NCBI RefSeq assembly: GCF_014203235.1
Contig: NZ_JACHIN010000004.1
Span: forward strand, 186,001 to 250,000
Direction: 5' to 3'
DNA: 64,000 nucleotides
Source of the DNA: Nonomuraea endophytica
Lineage (GTDB): Bacteria > Actinomycetota > Actinomycetes > Streptosporangiales > Streptosporangiaceae
This document shows positions 40,816-52,315 of this stretch, piece after piece. Each line of letters begins with the position of its first letter. The stretch's first letter is position 1. The notes beneath the pieces were generated by a model that was not told the origin of the DNA, made no database searches, and saw nothing but the letters and a program-made list of their open reading frames with translations. The position numbers and the translations under genes were made by a program.

Positions 40816-41397
40816 CTAGGCCTCCGCGTCGCCGGTGCGGTCGCGCTGGTGGCCGCGGCGGGCGTCGCGGTCGAAGATGCCCAGGATCTCGCAGGGGCCG
40901 CCCTCGGCGCCGATCGCGTGCGGGAGCATCGTGGGGAACTCCGCGGCCTGGTTCGTTTCGACGCGGAAGCGGCGGTGGCCCAGCATGAGGATCGCGGTGC
41001 CGGACAGGACGACGAGCCACTCCCGGCCGGGGTGCGCGCGCATGCGTGCCGGGTTGTCCGGCGGGGGCTCGGTCATGCGCTGACGTACGACGCTCATGCC
41101 CGGGTCACCCTTGACGGTCCAGCGCATCAGCCCGCGAGCCCCGTCGATCATCGGGCTGGTGACGACGTCGTCGGAGGCGGTCTCCACGAGCTGGTCCAGG
41201 GAGGTGTCCAGGGCGCGGGCGAGGGTGACCAGCTGGTCCAGGGCGAGGCGGCGCTGGCCGGTCTCGATGCGCGAGAGCGTGGACTGGCTGACATTGGCGC
41301 GGGTGGCCAGCTCCTCCAGCGACCAGCCCTGTGCCACGCGCAGGGCGCGGATCCGCTTGCGCACCAGGCTGTCCAGCTCGCCGTCACCTTGCGTCAT
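40816..41397 (-). CDS. XRE family regulator with C-terminal cupin domain
   Basis: 193 residues from the ATG at 41397; an ATG three codons upstream is possible. HTH_3 at about 10-65 (RKRIRALRVAQGWSLEELAT, RANVSQSTLSRIETG), then a cupin domain (about 100-180; REWLVVLSGTAILMLGHRRF, FPTMLPHAIGAEGGPCEILGI). This is the common small XRE-cupin layout that controls amine, amino-acid or acyl metabolism. No target operon is adjacent; the nearest upstream gene on its strand is the M28 peptidase. Confidence 0.9.
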   Translation of the reverse strand: MTQGDGELDSLVRKRIRALRVAQGWSLEELATRANVSQSTLSRIETGQRRLALDQLVTLARALDTSLDQLVETASDDVVTSPMIDGARGLMRWTVKGDPGMSVVRQRMTEPPPDNPARMRAHPGREWLVVLSGTAILMLGHRRFRVETNQAAEFPTMLPHAIGAEGGPCEILGIFDRDARRGHQRDRTGDAEA

Positions 41398-41471
41398 GGG
41401 CAACATCGTATGCCTCAGCTGCAACACCAGGTGGGCGCCGCCCCCGGAGCGGTGGGGCGGCGCCGTACCGG

Positions 41472-43141
<1,670 letters not shown>

Positions 43142-43222
43142 CATTGCGCCGCGCTCGCGGCCAAGCTCACACTCCCGACGCGACGAAGCTTCCCGTCGAA
43201 CCCCCCGCACAGAGGAGGAAGC

Positions 43223-44767
43223 ATGATGCGTCGAGGACGGTTACCCCAGCCCATCACGGACCCGTCCGCCCTCACCCGGCGGACCTTCCTCGGCGGAGTC
43301 GGAGCGAGCGCGGCGATCGTCGCGCTCGACCTGGACTCCGCCATCACCGCCTCCGCACGCGCCGAGCAGGAAGGCACGCTGGTCAACAACTTCGGCCGGG
43401 TCTTCAACCTGCCCCCGTTCGCCCAGGCGACGCCCCAGGTACGGGCGGCGCTGACCGAGATGGGCAAGCTGGGCGGCATCCTGGACGCCAAGGACCCGCT
43501 GCACGAGGGCCCGATCCGGCTGATCACCAACCCGGAGCTCAGCCCGAACAACCGCGACAACCCCTTCCACACCGCGGGCACCACGTTCTTCGGCCAGTTC
43601 CTCGACCACGACATGACTTTCGACAACGCCTCGCCGCTGGGCGTGCCGACCCGTCCCGAGTCCTCGCCGAACCTGCGCACTCCTGCCTTCGACCTCGACA
43701 CGGTGTACGGCGGCGGCCCCAGCGCCAGCCCGCATCTCTTCAACGCCGACCGGGTCACGATGCGCGTGGAGAGCGGCGGCCAGTTCGAGGACGTGCCGAG
43801 GCAGCCGGACCAGCGGGCGATCATCGGCGACCCGCGCAACGACGAGAACATGATGATCTCGGGCCTGCACGTGGCGTTCCTCGTGTTCCACAACAAGGTC
43901 GTCGAGCGGCTGCGCGCGCAGGGCACACCGGAGACTGCCCTGTTCGACACGGCCCGCCGTACGGTCCTGTGGCACTACCAGTGGATCATCCTGAACGAGT
44001 TCCTGCCGCAGATCATCGGCCGGCCGCTCCTGGACCACATCCTGCACTTCGGCCGCCAGTTCTACCGGCCGCCCGGCGCGCCGTCGATCCCGGTGGAGTT
44101 CCAGATCGCCTACCGCTTCGGCCACAGCATGATCCGCCCGTCCTACCGGGCCAACCTGGCCGGTGACGGCGGCCAGCCGTTCTTCGGCTTCATCTTCGAC
44201 CCGGTGGCCGAGGGCCAGGCCGACCCGGTGGACCTGCGGGGCGGCGTAAGGGCCGGGCGGCGCTTCATCGGCTGGCAGACGTTCTTCAACTTCGGCGACG
44301 GCCAGGTGCGCCCGAACAAGCGCATGGACACCCAGCTCTCCACGCCGCTCTTCCAGCTGCCGCTGCGCTCCATCCCGAGTGGCGACCCGCCGATCTCGCT
44401 GGCCACCCGCAACCTGCTGCGACACCTCACCTGGTCGCTGCCGTCCGGTCAGCGCCTGGCCACGACGATGGGCATCCCGCACGTCGACACCTCCGAGCTG
44501 GCCCCGTTCGGCTTCGCCGCGAACGCCCCGCTCTGGTACTACGTGCTCAAGGAGGGCCAGGACCTCGGCGACGGCATCCAGCTGATCGGAGTCGGCGCCC
44601 GGCTGATCGGCGAGGTCTTCGTCGGCCTGCTGCAGAAGGACCCCGGCTCCTATCTCGCGGCCAGCCCGAGCTGGCGGCCGACGCTGCCGAGCCGCACGTC
44701 GGGGACGTTCACGATGGTCGATCTGCTGCGGTTCGCCAAGCTCGATCCGGCCAGCCGGGGACAGTGA
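43223..44767 (+). CDS. Heme peroxidase (animal peroxidase family), Tat-exported
   Basis: 514 residues from the ATG at 43223 behind agaggagg. A twin-arginine signal (LTRRTFLGGVGASAAIVALD) suggests export by Tat, fitting a folded cofactor protein. The peroxidase-cyclooxygenase superfamily is recognised by FFGQFLDHDMTFD (distal histidine and the Ca-binding aspartate), DENMMISGLHVAFLVFHNKVV and the proximal histidine in YRFGHSMIRPSY. Bacterial members are secreted and may oxidise halides or phenols; the substrate is unknown here. A clear separate ORF, and the only redox enzyme of this kind in the window. Confidence 0.9.
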   Translation: MMRRGRLPQPITDPSALTRRTFLGGVGASAAIVALDLDSAITASARAEQEGTLVNNFGRVFNLPPFAQATPQVRAALTEMGKLGGILDAKDPLHEGPIRLITNPELSPNNRDNPFHTAGTTFFGQFLDHDMTFDNASPLGVPTRPESSPNLRTPAFDLDTVYGGGPSASPHLFNADRVTMRVESGGQFEDVPRQPDQRAIIGDPRNDENMMISGLHVAFLVFHNKVVERLRAQGTPETALFDTARRTVLWHYQWIILNEFLPQIIGRPLLDHILHFGRQFYRPPGAPSIPVEFQIAYRFGHSMIRPSYRANLAGDGGQPFFGFIFDPVAEGQADPVDLRGGVRAGRRFIGWQTFFNFGDGQVRPNKRMDTQLSTPLFQLPLRSIPSGDPPISLATRNLLRHLTWSLPSGQRLATTMGIPHVDTSELAPFGFAANAPLWYYVLKEGQDLGDGIQLIGVGARLIGEVFVGLLQKDPGSYLAASPSWRPTLPSRTSGTFTMVDLLRFAKLDPASRGQ

Positions 44768-44821
44768 CACCCTGACAAGTTCCGGTAAGAGCAGTTTACA
44801 GACAAGAAAGCTTCTTTTGAG

Positions 44822-44827
44822 TACATT
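44822..44827 (+). promoter_or_regulatory. -10 element for a probably leaderless LuxR gene
   Basis: tacatt ends 6 bases before the ATG at 44834, so a transcript would start at or next to the start codon. No ribosome-binding site is present. Leaderless mRNAs are common in actinomycetes. I do not see a clear -35 hexamer at the standard spacing. Confidence 0.4.
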
Positions 44828-44833
44828 CTGCGT

Positions 44834-45949
44834 ATGGCCATCCACGTGGCCGCGCACTCCGCCAACCGGTTGCTCCGCGAAGCGCTCGCCACCGCCCTCA
44901 CCGGGCAGCCCGGCCTGAGCATGTCCGGGCTCACCCAGTACCTCTCCGATCTGGAACGACTGTGCCGCATCCGCGACGTCGACGTCGCAGTGATCGACGT
45001 CGCGGACGACTTCGAGGAGGTGATGGCCAAGCTCCCGGGATTACGCGGCCGCGGCCTCGTGCTCACCTACGCGAGCATGGACGTGCGCGACGTGGTGCGC
45101 GCGGTGGGCGCGGGACTGACGCTGGTGCCCTACTCACGCGGGCTGGCCGCGCTCCTCGACGCGGTACGGCGCTGCCCGTTCGAACCCCGCGCCCGCCCCG
45201 CCCACCCGCCGGTCCTGACCCGGCGCGACCTGGACGTCCTGGCCCTGGCGGCATCGGGGCACAGCGTGCAGGAGGCGGCCAGGATGCTCGGCATCGCCCC
45301 GGCCACCGTCGAGAACCACATGCGCCGCATCTTCGCCAAGACCGAGGTGCACAGCCGGGTCAACCTGGTCTCGCTGGCCGCCCGGCTCGGCCTGTTGTTC
45401 CGGTCCGGGGCCCGGCCGGCGACGGTGCCGCTCGCGGTCGTCTTCGGCGGGCCGGGAAGCTGCCGGGACGCCGTCGTGGAGAACCTGATCCGGCAGCACT
45501 TACCGGTCTTCGTGGCCGGCGACCGCTGGACCCACGAGGACGACACGCTCATGCTCCGCCGCCCGCTGGTGGCCGTGATCATCGACGAGTCCGGGGCCTG
45601 GCACCACATGCACGCGGTCGGCGCCCGCGTGGTCGTGGTCACCGAGACCGCGTTCGGCCAGGTCATCACGTCTCCGGCGCCGGACGCGGTGGTGCCGATC
45701 GGTGAGCTGGGCCGGGCCGTACACCCGGAGATGAGCAGGCGCGCGGCGGCGCGCTCGGCGCTCACCGACCGCGAGCTGCAGATCCTGCGGTCCATAGCGA
45801 CGGGCCATTCGGTACGGCAGACGGCCCAGGCTTTGGCCATAACCACCAAGACCGTGGAGAACATTCAGTCACGCCTGTTCAGCAAGCTGGATGTCCGAAA
45901 TCGGGCCGAGGCACTGGCGGTGGGTTACGAACTAGGACTTCTTTCCTGA
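44834..45949 (+). CDS. Regulator with duplicated receiver-like plus LuxR HTH module
   Basis: 371 residues. Two similar halves: residues 1-118 receiver-like, then HTH at about 128-190 (LTRRDLDVLALAASGHSVQ, ATVENHMRRIFAKTEVHSR). Residues 200-300 are again receiver-like, followed by HTH at about 308-371 (LTDRELQILRSIATGHSVR, KTVENIQSRLFSKLDVRNR). The receivers retain an acidic residue at the strand-3 position (VAVIDVADD, VAVIIDESG), but the full aspartate pocket and lysine are not evident, so phosphorylation is doubtful. One polypeptide with two DNA-binding heads is unusual. It directly precedes the glycerol-type ABC operon. Confidence 0.82.
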   Translation: MAIHVAAHSANRLLREALATALTGQPGLSMSGLTQYLSDLERLCRIRDVDVAVIDVADDFEEVMAKLPGLRGRGLVLTYASMDVRDVVRAVGAGLTLVPYSRGLAALLDAVRRCPFEPRARPAHPPVLTRRDLDVLALAASGHSVQEAARMLGIAPATVENHMRRIFAKTEVHSRVNLVSLAARLGLLFRSGARPATVPLAVVFGGPGSCRDAVVENLIRQHLPVFVAGDRWTHEDDTLMLRRPLVAVIIDESGAWHHMHAVGARVVVVTETAFGQVITSPAPDAVVPIGELGRAVHPEMSRRAAARSALTDRELQILRSIATGHSVRQTAQALAITTKTVENIQSRLFSKLDVRNRAEALAVGYELGLLS

Positions 45950-46041
45950 ATCACATGTGCTGTTTGCGCAGAGTTGATGGCGATGTTAGATGGAAGAGCA
46001 CGTTGGTTCAGGACAGCCACGCACCTACCGCCGGAGGAAAT

Positions 46042-47130
46042 GTGGCGCTGAGACTCGATGGCGTCCGCGTACGGCAACGCGGTGAAGTGTGGCTCGACGA
46101 CATCAACCTAGAACTCACCAGCGGCATGACGACCCTCATCGGGCCGCTGGCGGCCGGGAAGACCACCCTGATGCGGGTGATCGCGGGGCTGCACACCCCG
46201 ACCGACGGCCGCGTGGTCGTCAACGGCGAGGACGTCACCTCGGTCCCGGTGCGCAAACGCTCCGTGGCCTTCGTCTACCAGCGGTTCATCAACTATCCGT
46301 CGCTGACCGTCTACGAGAACATCGCCTCCCCCTTACGCCTGGCCGCCGGATTCCCGCGCAAGGACGTGGACGGCAGGGTGCGCGACGTGGCCGAGCTCAT
46401 GGGCATCGCCGACCTGCTGGAACGGCGCCCGGCCGAGCTGTCGGGCGGCCAGCAGCAGCGCACCGCGATCGCCCGCGCGCTGGCCCGACCGGTCGACGTG
46501 CTCCTGCTGGACGAGCCGCTGGCCAACCTCGACTACAAACTCCGCGAGCAGTTACGGGCCGACCTGAAGGCGATGTTCCAGGACTCGCGGGGCACCGTCG
46601 TCTACTCCACCTCAGACCCGGCCGAGGCGCTGATGTTCGCCGCCCCGACCGTGGTGCTGGGCGAGGGCCGCGTCCAGCACGTGGGCGACGTGGCGCGCAT
46701 GTACGACCGGCCGCCGTCCCTGGCGGTGGCGGCCACCCTCTCCGATCCGCCGCTCAACCTGCTGCCCGGCGTGGTGAACGAGGGCCGCCTGGAATGCCTG
46801 GGCGTCCCGCTGTCCACGCCCGGCACGCACTTCTTCGGCGACGACATGGTGCTGGGGATCCGCCCGCACCAGGTGACGATCGAGCGCACCCGGCCCGGCC
46901 AGATCGAGTTCCCCGCCGAGATCCGCCTGGCCGAGGTCACCGGCAGCACCACGTTCCTGCACCTCCTGCTGGCCGGGCGGCGCCACCTGGTCGCGCAGTT
47001 GCCGGGCACCCAGCTGTTCACGCCCGGTGAGCCCGCGGTGGCGTACGTGGATCCCGCGCACATCCTGATCTTCTCCGGAACGGGGGAACTGGTGGCCGAC
47101 ACCGCCACGGAGGTCGACCTGCATGGCTGA
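46042..47130 (+). CDS. ABC transporter ATP-binding protein, GlpS-like (glycerol import)
   Basis: 362 residues from the GTG at 46042 behind ccggagga. Walker A GPLAAGKTT (one glycine replaced by A and L), Q-loop VYQRFINYP, signature LSGGQQQR, Walker B VLLLDEPLANLD. The switch-histidine position reads SDPAEALMF, so the histidine is replaced. The C-terminal TOBE domain includes VLGIRPHQV. First of a six-gene run with two ATPases, two permeases, a small DUF2160 protein and a binding protein, the order known for the rhizobial glycerol transporter glpSTPQUV. The assignment to glycerol is by that context. Confidence 0.87.
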   Translation: MALRLDGVRVRQRGEVWLDDINLELTSGMTTLIGPLAAGKTTLMRVIAGLHTPTDGRVVVNGEDVTSVPVRKRSVAFVYQRFINYPSLTVYENIASPLRLAAGFPRKDVDGRVRDVAELMGIADLLERRPAELSGGQQQRTAIARALARPVDVLLLDEPLANLDYKLREQLRADLKAMFQDSRGTVVYSTSDPAEALMFAAPTVVLGEGRVQHVGDVARMYDRPPSLAVAATLSDPPLNLLPGVVNEGRLECLGVPLSTPGTHFFGDDMVLGIRPHQVTIERTRPGQIEFPAEIRLAEVTGSTTFLHLLLAGRRHLVAQLPGTQLFTPGEPAVAYVDPAHILIFSGTGELVADTATEVDLHG

Positions 47131-48204
47131 CATCACGCTGGAGGGCGTCGGCCACAGCTACGACGGCGGCCGCACCCACGCGCTCAACCCCATGACCTGG
47201 ACCTGGTCCGACGGCCGCGCCTACGCGCTGCTCGGCCCGAGCGGCTGCGGCAAGACCACGCTGCTCAACATCATCTCCGGCCTGATCACACCCTCCCAGG
47301 GCCGGGTGCTGCTGGGCGGCCGCGACGTCACCGGCCTGCCGCCGGTGGCCCGCAACATCGCACAGGTCTTCCAGTTCCCGGTGCTCTATGAGGAGATGTC
47401 GGTCTACGACAACCTCGCCTTCCCCCTGCGCAACCGCAAGTACCCCAAAGCCGAGGTCGACGAGCGCGTACGCAAGGTCGCGCGGTTACTCGGCCTGGAG
47501 GAGCACCTGCGCCGCCGCTCGCGCCGCCTCGACCCCGGCCGCCAGCAGATCGTCAGCCTCGGCCGCGGCCTCGTGCGATCCGAGGTGGCCGCCGTCCTGC
47601 TGGACGAACCGCTCACCGTCATCGGCCCCGCGCTGAAGTGGACCCTGCGCAGCAAGCTCAAGGAGATCCACCGCGACACCGGCCACACGCTCATCTACGT
47701 CACCCACGACCAGACCGAGGCGCTGACCTTCGCCGACGAGGTGGTCGTGCTCAAGGACGGCGCGATCGTGCAGAGCGGCGAGCCCGCCGAGCTGTTCCTG
47801 TCCCCCGCGCACGAGTTCGTCGGCCACTTCATCGGCTCGCCCGGCATGAACGTGCTCGACGCCGCCGTCGAGCGCGGCATCGTGCGCGTCGGGTCCGCCC
47901 TCGTCGGGCGCGCCGTGGGCGACGACGGCGCCCTTCCCGACGGTCCGGTACGGCTCGGCGTACGACCCGAGTTCGTCAGGATCAGCCCGTTCCCCCGCTC
48001 CCCCGGCCTGCGGGCCGGCGTCACCGGCGTGGACCGGATGGGCTCCTACCACCTCGTGCACGCGCGCGCCGCCGGCGGCGACCTGGTCGCCAAGACCGAT
48101 CCCGGCGAGCACGGCACGGCCGAGCACCTGCACTTCGAGCGGGCCTACCTGTTCCGCGACCAGATCAGGTGCGGCACGCTCGCGGCACTCGAAGGGAGCG
48201 GCGC

Positions 48205-48208
<4 letters not shown>
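47123..48208 (+). CDS. ABC transporter ATP-binding protein, GlpT-like (glycerol import)
   Basis: 361 residues, overlapping the previous ATPase by 8 bases. Walker A GPSGCGKTT, Q-loop VFQFPVLYEEM, Walker B AVLLDEPLTVIG, H-loop VTHDQTEAL and TOBE domain VRLGVRPEF. The ABC signature is degenerate: RRLDPGRQQIVSLGRG instead of LSGGQ. With GlpS-like it would form an asymmetric ATPase dimer: this subunit has the good switch histidine and the partner the good signature, so only one composite site would be fully competent. It is followed by the permease gene with a 4-base overlap. Confidence 0.87.
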
Positions 48209-49172
<964 letters not shown>

Positions 49173-49176
<4 letters not shown>

Positions 49177-49979
49177 GACGGCTGCCCTGGGCGCGGACCG
49201 TGTTCTGGCTGTACGTGGCGACGCTCATGCTGCCGCTGCTGTGGATGTTCGGCATGTCGATCCGACCGAACGACGAGATCCTCGGGAGCTTCTCGCTGCT
49301 TCCGCAGAACGTGACGCTGGAGAACTACGTGACGTTCTTCACGGACTCCGCGTGGTACTCCAGCTATCTCAACTCGATCGTCTACACCTCGCTGAACACG
49401 GTGTTCTCGCTGATCGTGGCGCTGCCGGCGGCCTACGCCTTCTCGCGGTTCCGCTTCGCCGGGGACAAGCACCTGTTCTTCTGGCTGCTGACGAACCGGA
49501 TGGCGCCGCCGGCGGTCTTCCTTCTCCCCTTTTTCCAGATTTATCAGAGCGTGGGGTTGTTCGACACGCATCTCGGGGTGGCCATCGCGCACATGCTGTT
49601 CAACGTGCCGCTGGCCGTGTGGATCCTGGAAGGGTTCATGTCCGGGATCCCGCGCGAGATCGACGAGACCGCGGCCATCGACGGCTACTCGCTGCCCCGC
49701 TTCTTCTTCAAGATCTTCCTGCCGATGATCCGCTCGGCCATCGGCGTGACCGCGTTCTTCTGCTTCATGTTCAGCTGGGTCGAGCTGCTGATCGCCCGGA
49801 CGATCACCTCGGTCAACGCCAAGCCGATCGCCGCCACCATGACCCGCACCGTCAGCGCCGCCGGGATCGACTGGGGGCTGCTGGCCGCCGCCGGAGTGCT
49901 GACGATCATCCCGGGCGCGATCGTCATCTGGTTCGTCCGCAACTACATCGCCAAGGGCTTCGCGCTGGGAAGGGTGTGA
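49173..49979 (+). CDS. ABC transporter permease, GlpQ-like
   Basis: 268 residues, ATGA overlap with the previous permease. Six membrane segments starting TVFWLYVATLMLPLLWMF; EAA loop DETAAIDGYSLPRFFFKIFLP. The motif LTNRMAPPAVFLLPFF is typical of glycerol-type CUT1 permeases. It is followed after 3 bases by the small membrane protein gene. Confidence 0.9.
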
Positions 49980-49982
49980 CAG

Positions 49983-50258
49983 GTGCTGGAGTGGATGGTC
50001 TGGACCGCGCCCACCGCACTGGTCTTCGCCGGACTGGCCCTGCTGCTGGTCGCCATGGCCGTCTGGGCGCGCCTGTCGCCGCCGCTGGCCCGGCGCGGCT
50101 TCCTGCGCATCGAGACCGACAGGGGCGACCGGCTCTACATCGGACTGATCAGCGCGGCGGTGGTGCTCGCCGGGTGGATCGCCGTCACGGACCTGTCGAT
50201 GTGGCTCGCGCTCGGGTGCGCGCTCGTCGTCGTGGCCGTGATCGGGATATGGGGTTGA
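49983..50258 (+). CDS. Small membrane protein, DUF2160 (GlpU-like)
   Basis: 91 residues from a GTG. Two to three membrane segments (WTAPTALVFAGLALLLVAMAVW, then LYIGLISAAVVLAGWIAV and WLALGCALVVVAVIGIWG), with the family signature RRGFLRIETDRGDRLYIGL between them. DUF2160 proteins are nearly always encoded inside glycerol ABC transporter operons, where the rhizobial one is GlpU. Its presence is the strongest single argument for a glycerol substrate. Confidence 0.87.
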   Translation: MLEWMVWTAPTALVFAGLALLLVAMAVWARLSPPLARRGFLRIETDRGDRLYIGLISAAVVLAGWIAVTDLSMWLALGCALVVVAVIGIWG

Positions 50259-50295
50259 CCTGCGCCCCCTTGCTTGCTCGCGAGAGGAGTCGGAC

Positions 50296-52059
50296 ATGTC
50301 GCACACACTCAAGAGGCACGCGGCCGCGCTGGGCGTACTCGCCCTGTTGCTGGCGGGGTGCTCCAGCGGGAGCAAGCCGTCGAGCGACTTCCGTGAGGAG
50401 AACGGCAGGGCGGCGGCCAAGAGGTGGGTGGACACCGAGTTCACGCCGTCGACGCTGGCCAGGGATCAGCAGCTGGCCGAGATGGAATGGTTCCTGAAGG
50501 CGGCGGCGCCGTACCGTGGGATGGAGATCAACGTGGTGTCGGAGACGATCACCACGCACGAGTACGAGTCGCGGCAGCTCGCCAAGGCCTTCACCGAGAT
50601 CACCGGGATCAGGATCAAGCACGACCTGATCCAGGAGGGCGACGTCGTCGAGAAGCTGCAGACCCAGATCCAGGGCAACCAGAACATCTACGACGCCTAC
50701 GTCAACGACTCCGACCTCATCGGGACGCACGCCCGCGGCGACTACGTGGTGCCGCTGTCGGACTACATGGCCGGGGAGGGCAAGAACGTCACCTCGCCGA
50801 CGCTCGACCTCAAGGACTTCATCGGGATCAGCTTCACCACCGGGCCGGACAAGAAGGTGTACCAGCTGCCCGACCAGCAGTTCGCGAACCTGTACTGGTT
50901 CCGGTACGACTGGTTCACCGATCCGGAGATCAAGAAGCAGTTCAGGGCGGCTTACGGGTATGACCTGGGCGTACCTGTGAATTGGGCGGCTTATGAGGAT
51001 ATAGCCGACTTTTTCACGAACAAGGTCAATGGAAACGGGCAGATCGCCGGCAAGAAGGTCTTCGGGCACATGGACTACGGCCGCAAGGACCCCTCGCTCG
51101 GCTGGCGCTTCACCGACGCCTGGCTGTCCATGGCCGGGAACGGCGACCCCGGCATCCCCAACGGCCTGCCCGTCGACGACTGGGGCATCCGCGTCGAGAA
51201 CTGCCGCCCCGTCGGCTCCTCGGTCACCCGCGGCGGCGACACCAACGGCCCCGCCTCCGTCTACGCCCTCACCAAGTACGTGGACTGGCTCAAGCGCTTC
51301 GCGCCCAAGGAAGCCGCCGGCATGAACTTCAGCGAGTCCGGCCCCGTGCCCGCGCAGGGCAACATCGCCCAGCAGATCTTCTGGTACACCTCCTTCACCG
51401 CCGACATGACCAAACAGGGCCTGCCCGTCGTGAACGCCGACGGCACCCCCAAGTGGCGCATCGCCCCCAGCCCGCACGGCGCGTACTGGAAGGACGGCAA
51501 CAAGCTCGGCTACCAGGACGCCGGATCCTGGACCCTGCTCAAGAACACCCCCGCCGAACGGCGCGCCGCCGCCTGGCTGTACGCCCAGTTCGTCACCTCC
51601 AAGACGGTGTCGCTGAAGAAGTCCATCACCGGCCTGACCTTCATCCGCGACTCCGACATCCGCAGCGCCTACTTCACCGAGAACGCCCCCAAGTACGGCG
51701 GGCTCATCGAGTTCTACCGCTCACCCGCGCGCGTCCAGTGGACCCCGACCGGCACCAACGTCCCCGACTACCCCAAGCTCGCCCAGCTCTGGTGGCAGAA
51801 CGTGGCCACCGCGGTGACCGGCGAGACGACCGCCCAGCAGTCGATGGACAACCTGGCCAAGCAGCAGGACGACATCCTGTCCCGCCTGGAACGGCGCGGC
51901 TACGGCGGCGCCTGCGCCCCCAAGCTCAACCCCGAGCAGCCCGCCCAGGCCTGGCTCGACCAGCCGGGGGCGCCCGCGCCCAAACTGGCCGACGAACGCG
52001 GCAAGCCCGAGACCCTGGACTACGACAAGCTGATCGCCCAGTGGAAGTCCGGCGACTGA
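50296..52059 (+). CDS. Extracellular solute-binding lipoprotein, GlpV-like
   Basis: 587 residues. Signal with lipobox LLLAGCSSG near residue 25. At nearly 590 residues it is much longer than ordinary CUT1 binding proteins, as are glycerol-type GlpV proteins. Typical blocks: EINVVSETITTHEYESRQLAKAF at the N-terminus, then YQLPDQQFANLYWFRYDWF, and DAGSWTLLKNTPAERRAA near the middle. It is the last gene of the operon, followed by the hairpin at 52071-52101. glpK, glpD or glpF are not adjacent, so catabolism must be encoded elsewhere. Confidence 0.9.
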   Translation: MSHTLKRHAAALGVLALLLAGCSSGSKPSSDFREENGRAAAKRWVDTEFTPSTLARDQQLAEMEWFLKAAAPYRGMEINVVSETITTHEYESRQLAKAFTEITGIRIKHDLIQEGDVVEKLQTQIQGNQNIYDAYVNDSDLIGTHARGDYVVPLSDYMAGEGKNVTSPTLDLKDFIGISFTTGPDKKVYQLPDQQFANLYWFRYDWFTDPEIKKQFRAAYGYDLGVPVNWAAYEDIADFFTNKVNGNGQIAGKKVFGHMDYGRKDPSLGWRFTDAWLSMAGNGDPGIPNGLPVDDWGIRVENCRPVGSSVTRGGDTNGPASVYALTKYVDWLKRFAPKEAAGMNFSESGPVPAQGNIAQQIFWYTSFTADMTKQGLPVVNADGTPKWRIAPSPHGAYWKDGNKLGYQDAGSWTLLKNTPAERRAAAWLYAQFVTSKTVSLKKSITGLTFIRDSDIRSAYFTENAPKYGGLIEFYRSPARVQWTPTGTNVPDYPKLAQLWWQNVATAVTGETTAQQSMDNLAKQQDDILSRLERRGYGGACAPKLNPEQPAQAWLDQPGAPAPKLADERGKPETLDYDKLIAQWKSGD

Positions 52060-52070
52060 CCACCCCATGA

Positions 52071-52101
52071 GCCCCCATGCGCCCTGACCACGCATGGGGG
52101 C
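52071..52101. terminator. Hairpin terminator of the glycerol-type ABC operon
   Basis: An 11-base perfect stem (gcccccatgcg / cgcatgggggc) with a 9-base loop starts 12 bases after the stop of the binding-protein gene. There is no T-run. It fits a strong actinomycete terminator. Confidence 0.75.
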
Positions 52102-52133
52102 CTCCACCCACCGCGCACACACCCTGATGGACA

Positions 52134-52285
52134 CCGAACCAGACCGGAACCCGAGACCCCGGACCCCGGAACCCCCGACACCTCGGCACCTCGGGACCTC
52201 GGGACCCCCGAGACCGTGGCCCCGGGACCGGAAGCTCCAGGACCCAGGACGTCGGGGCCGGAGACCGGGGAGGGGTGGTGGACGG
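52134..52285. repeat. G/C-rich low-complexity island upstream of the BNR protein
   Basis: Short words recur (acctcggg, ccccgga, gggaccgga, ggaccc) from about 52134 to 52285, again without coding potential. cacctcggcacctcgggacctcggga around 52180-52205 is a 9-base tandem repeat. It is related in sequence to the islands at 4.3 and 19.8 kb. Confidence 0.6.
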
Positions 52286-52315
52286 GGTGTTGGGGGCGGG
52301 CTTAGCTTGCTCGGC

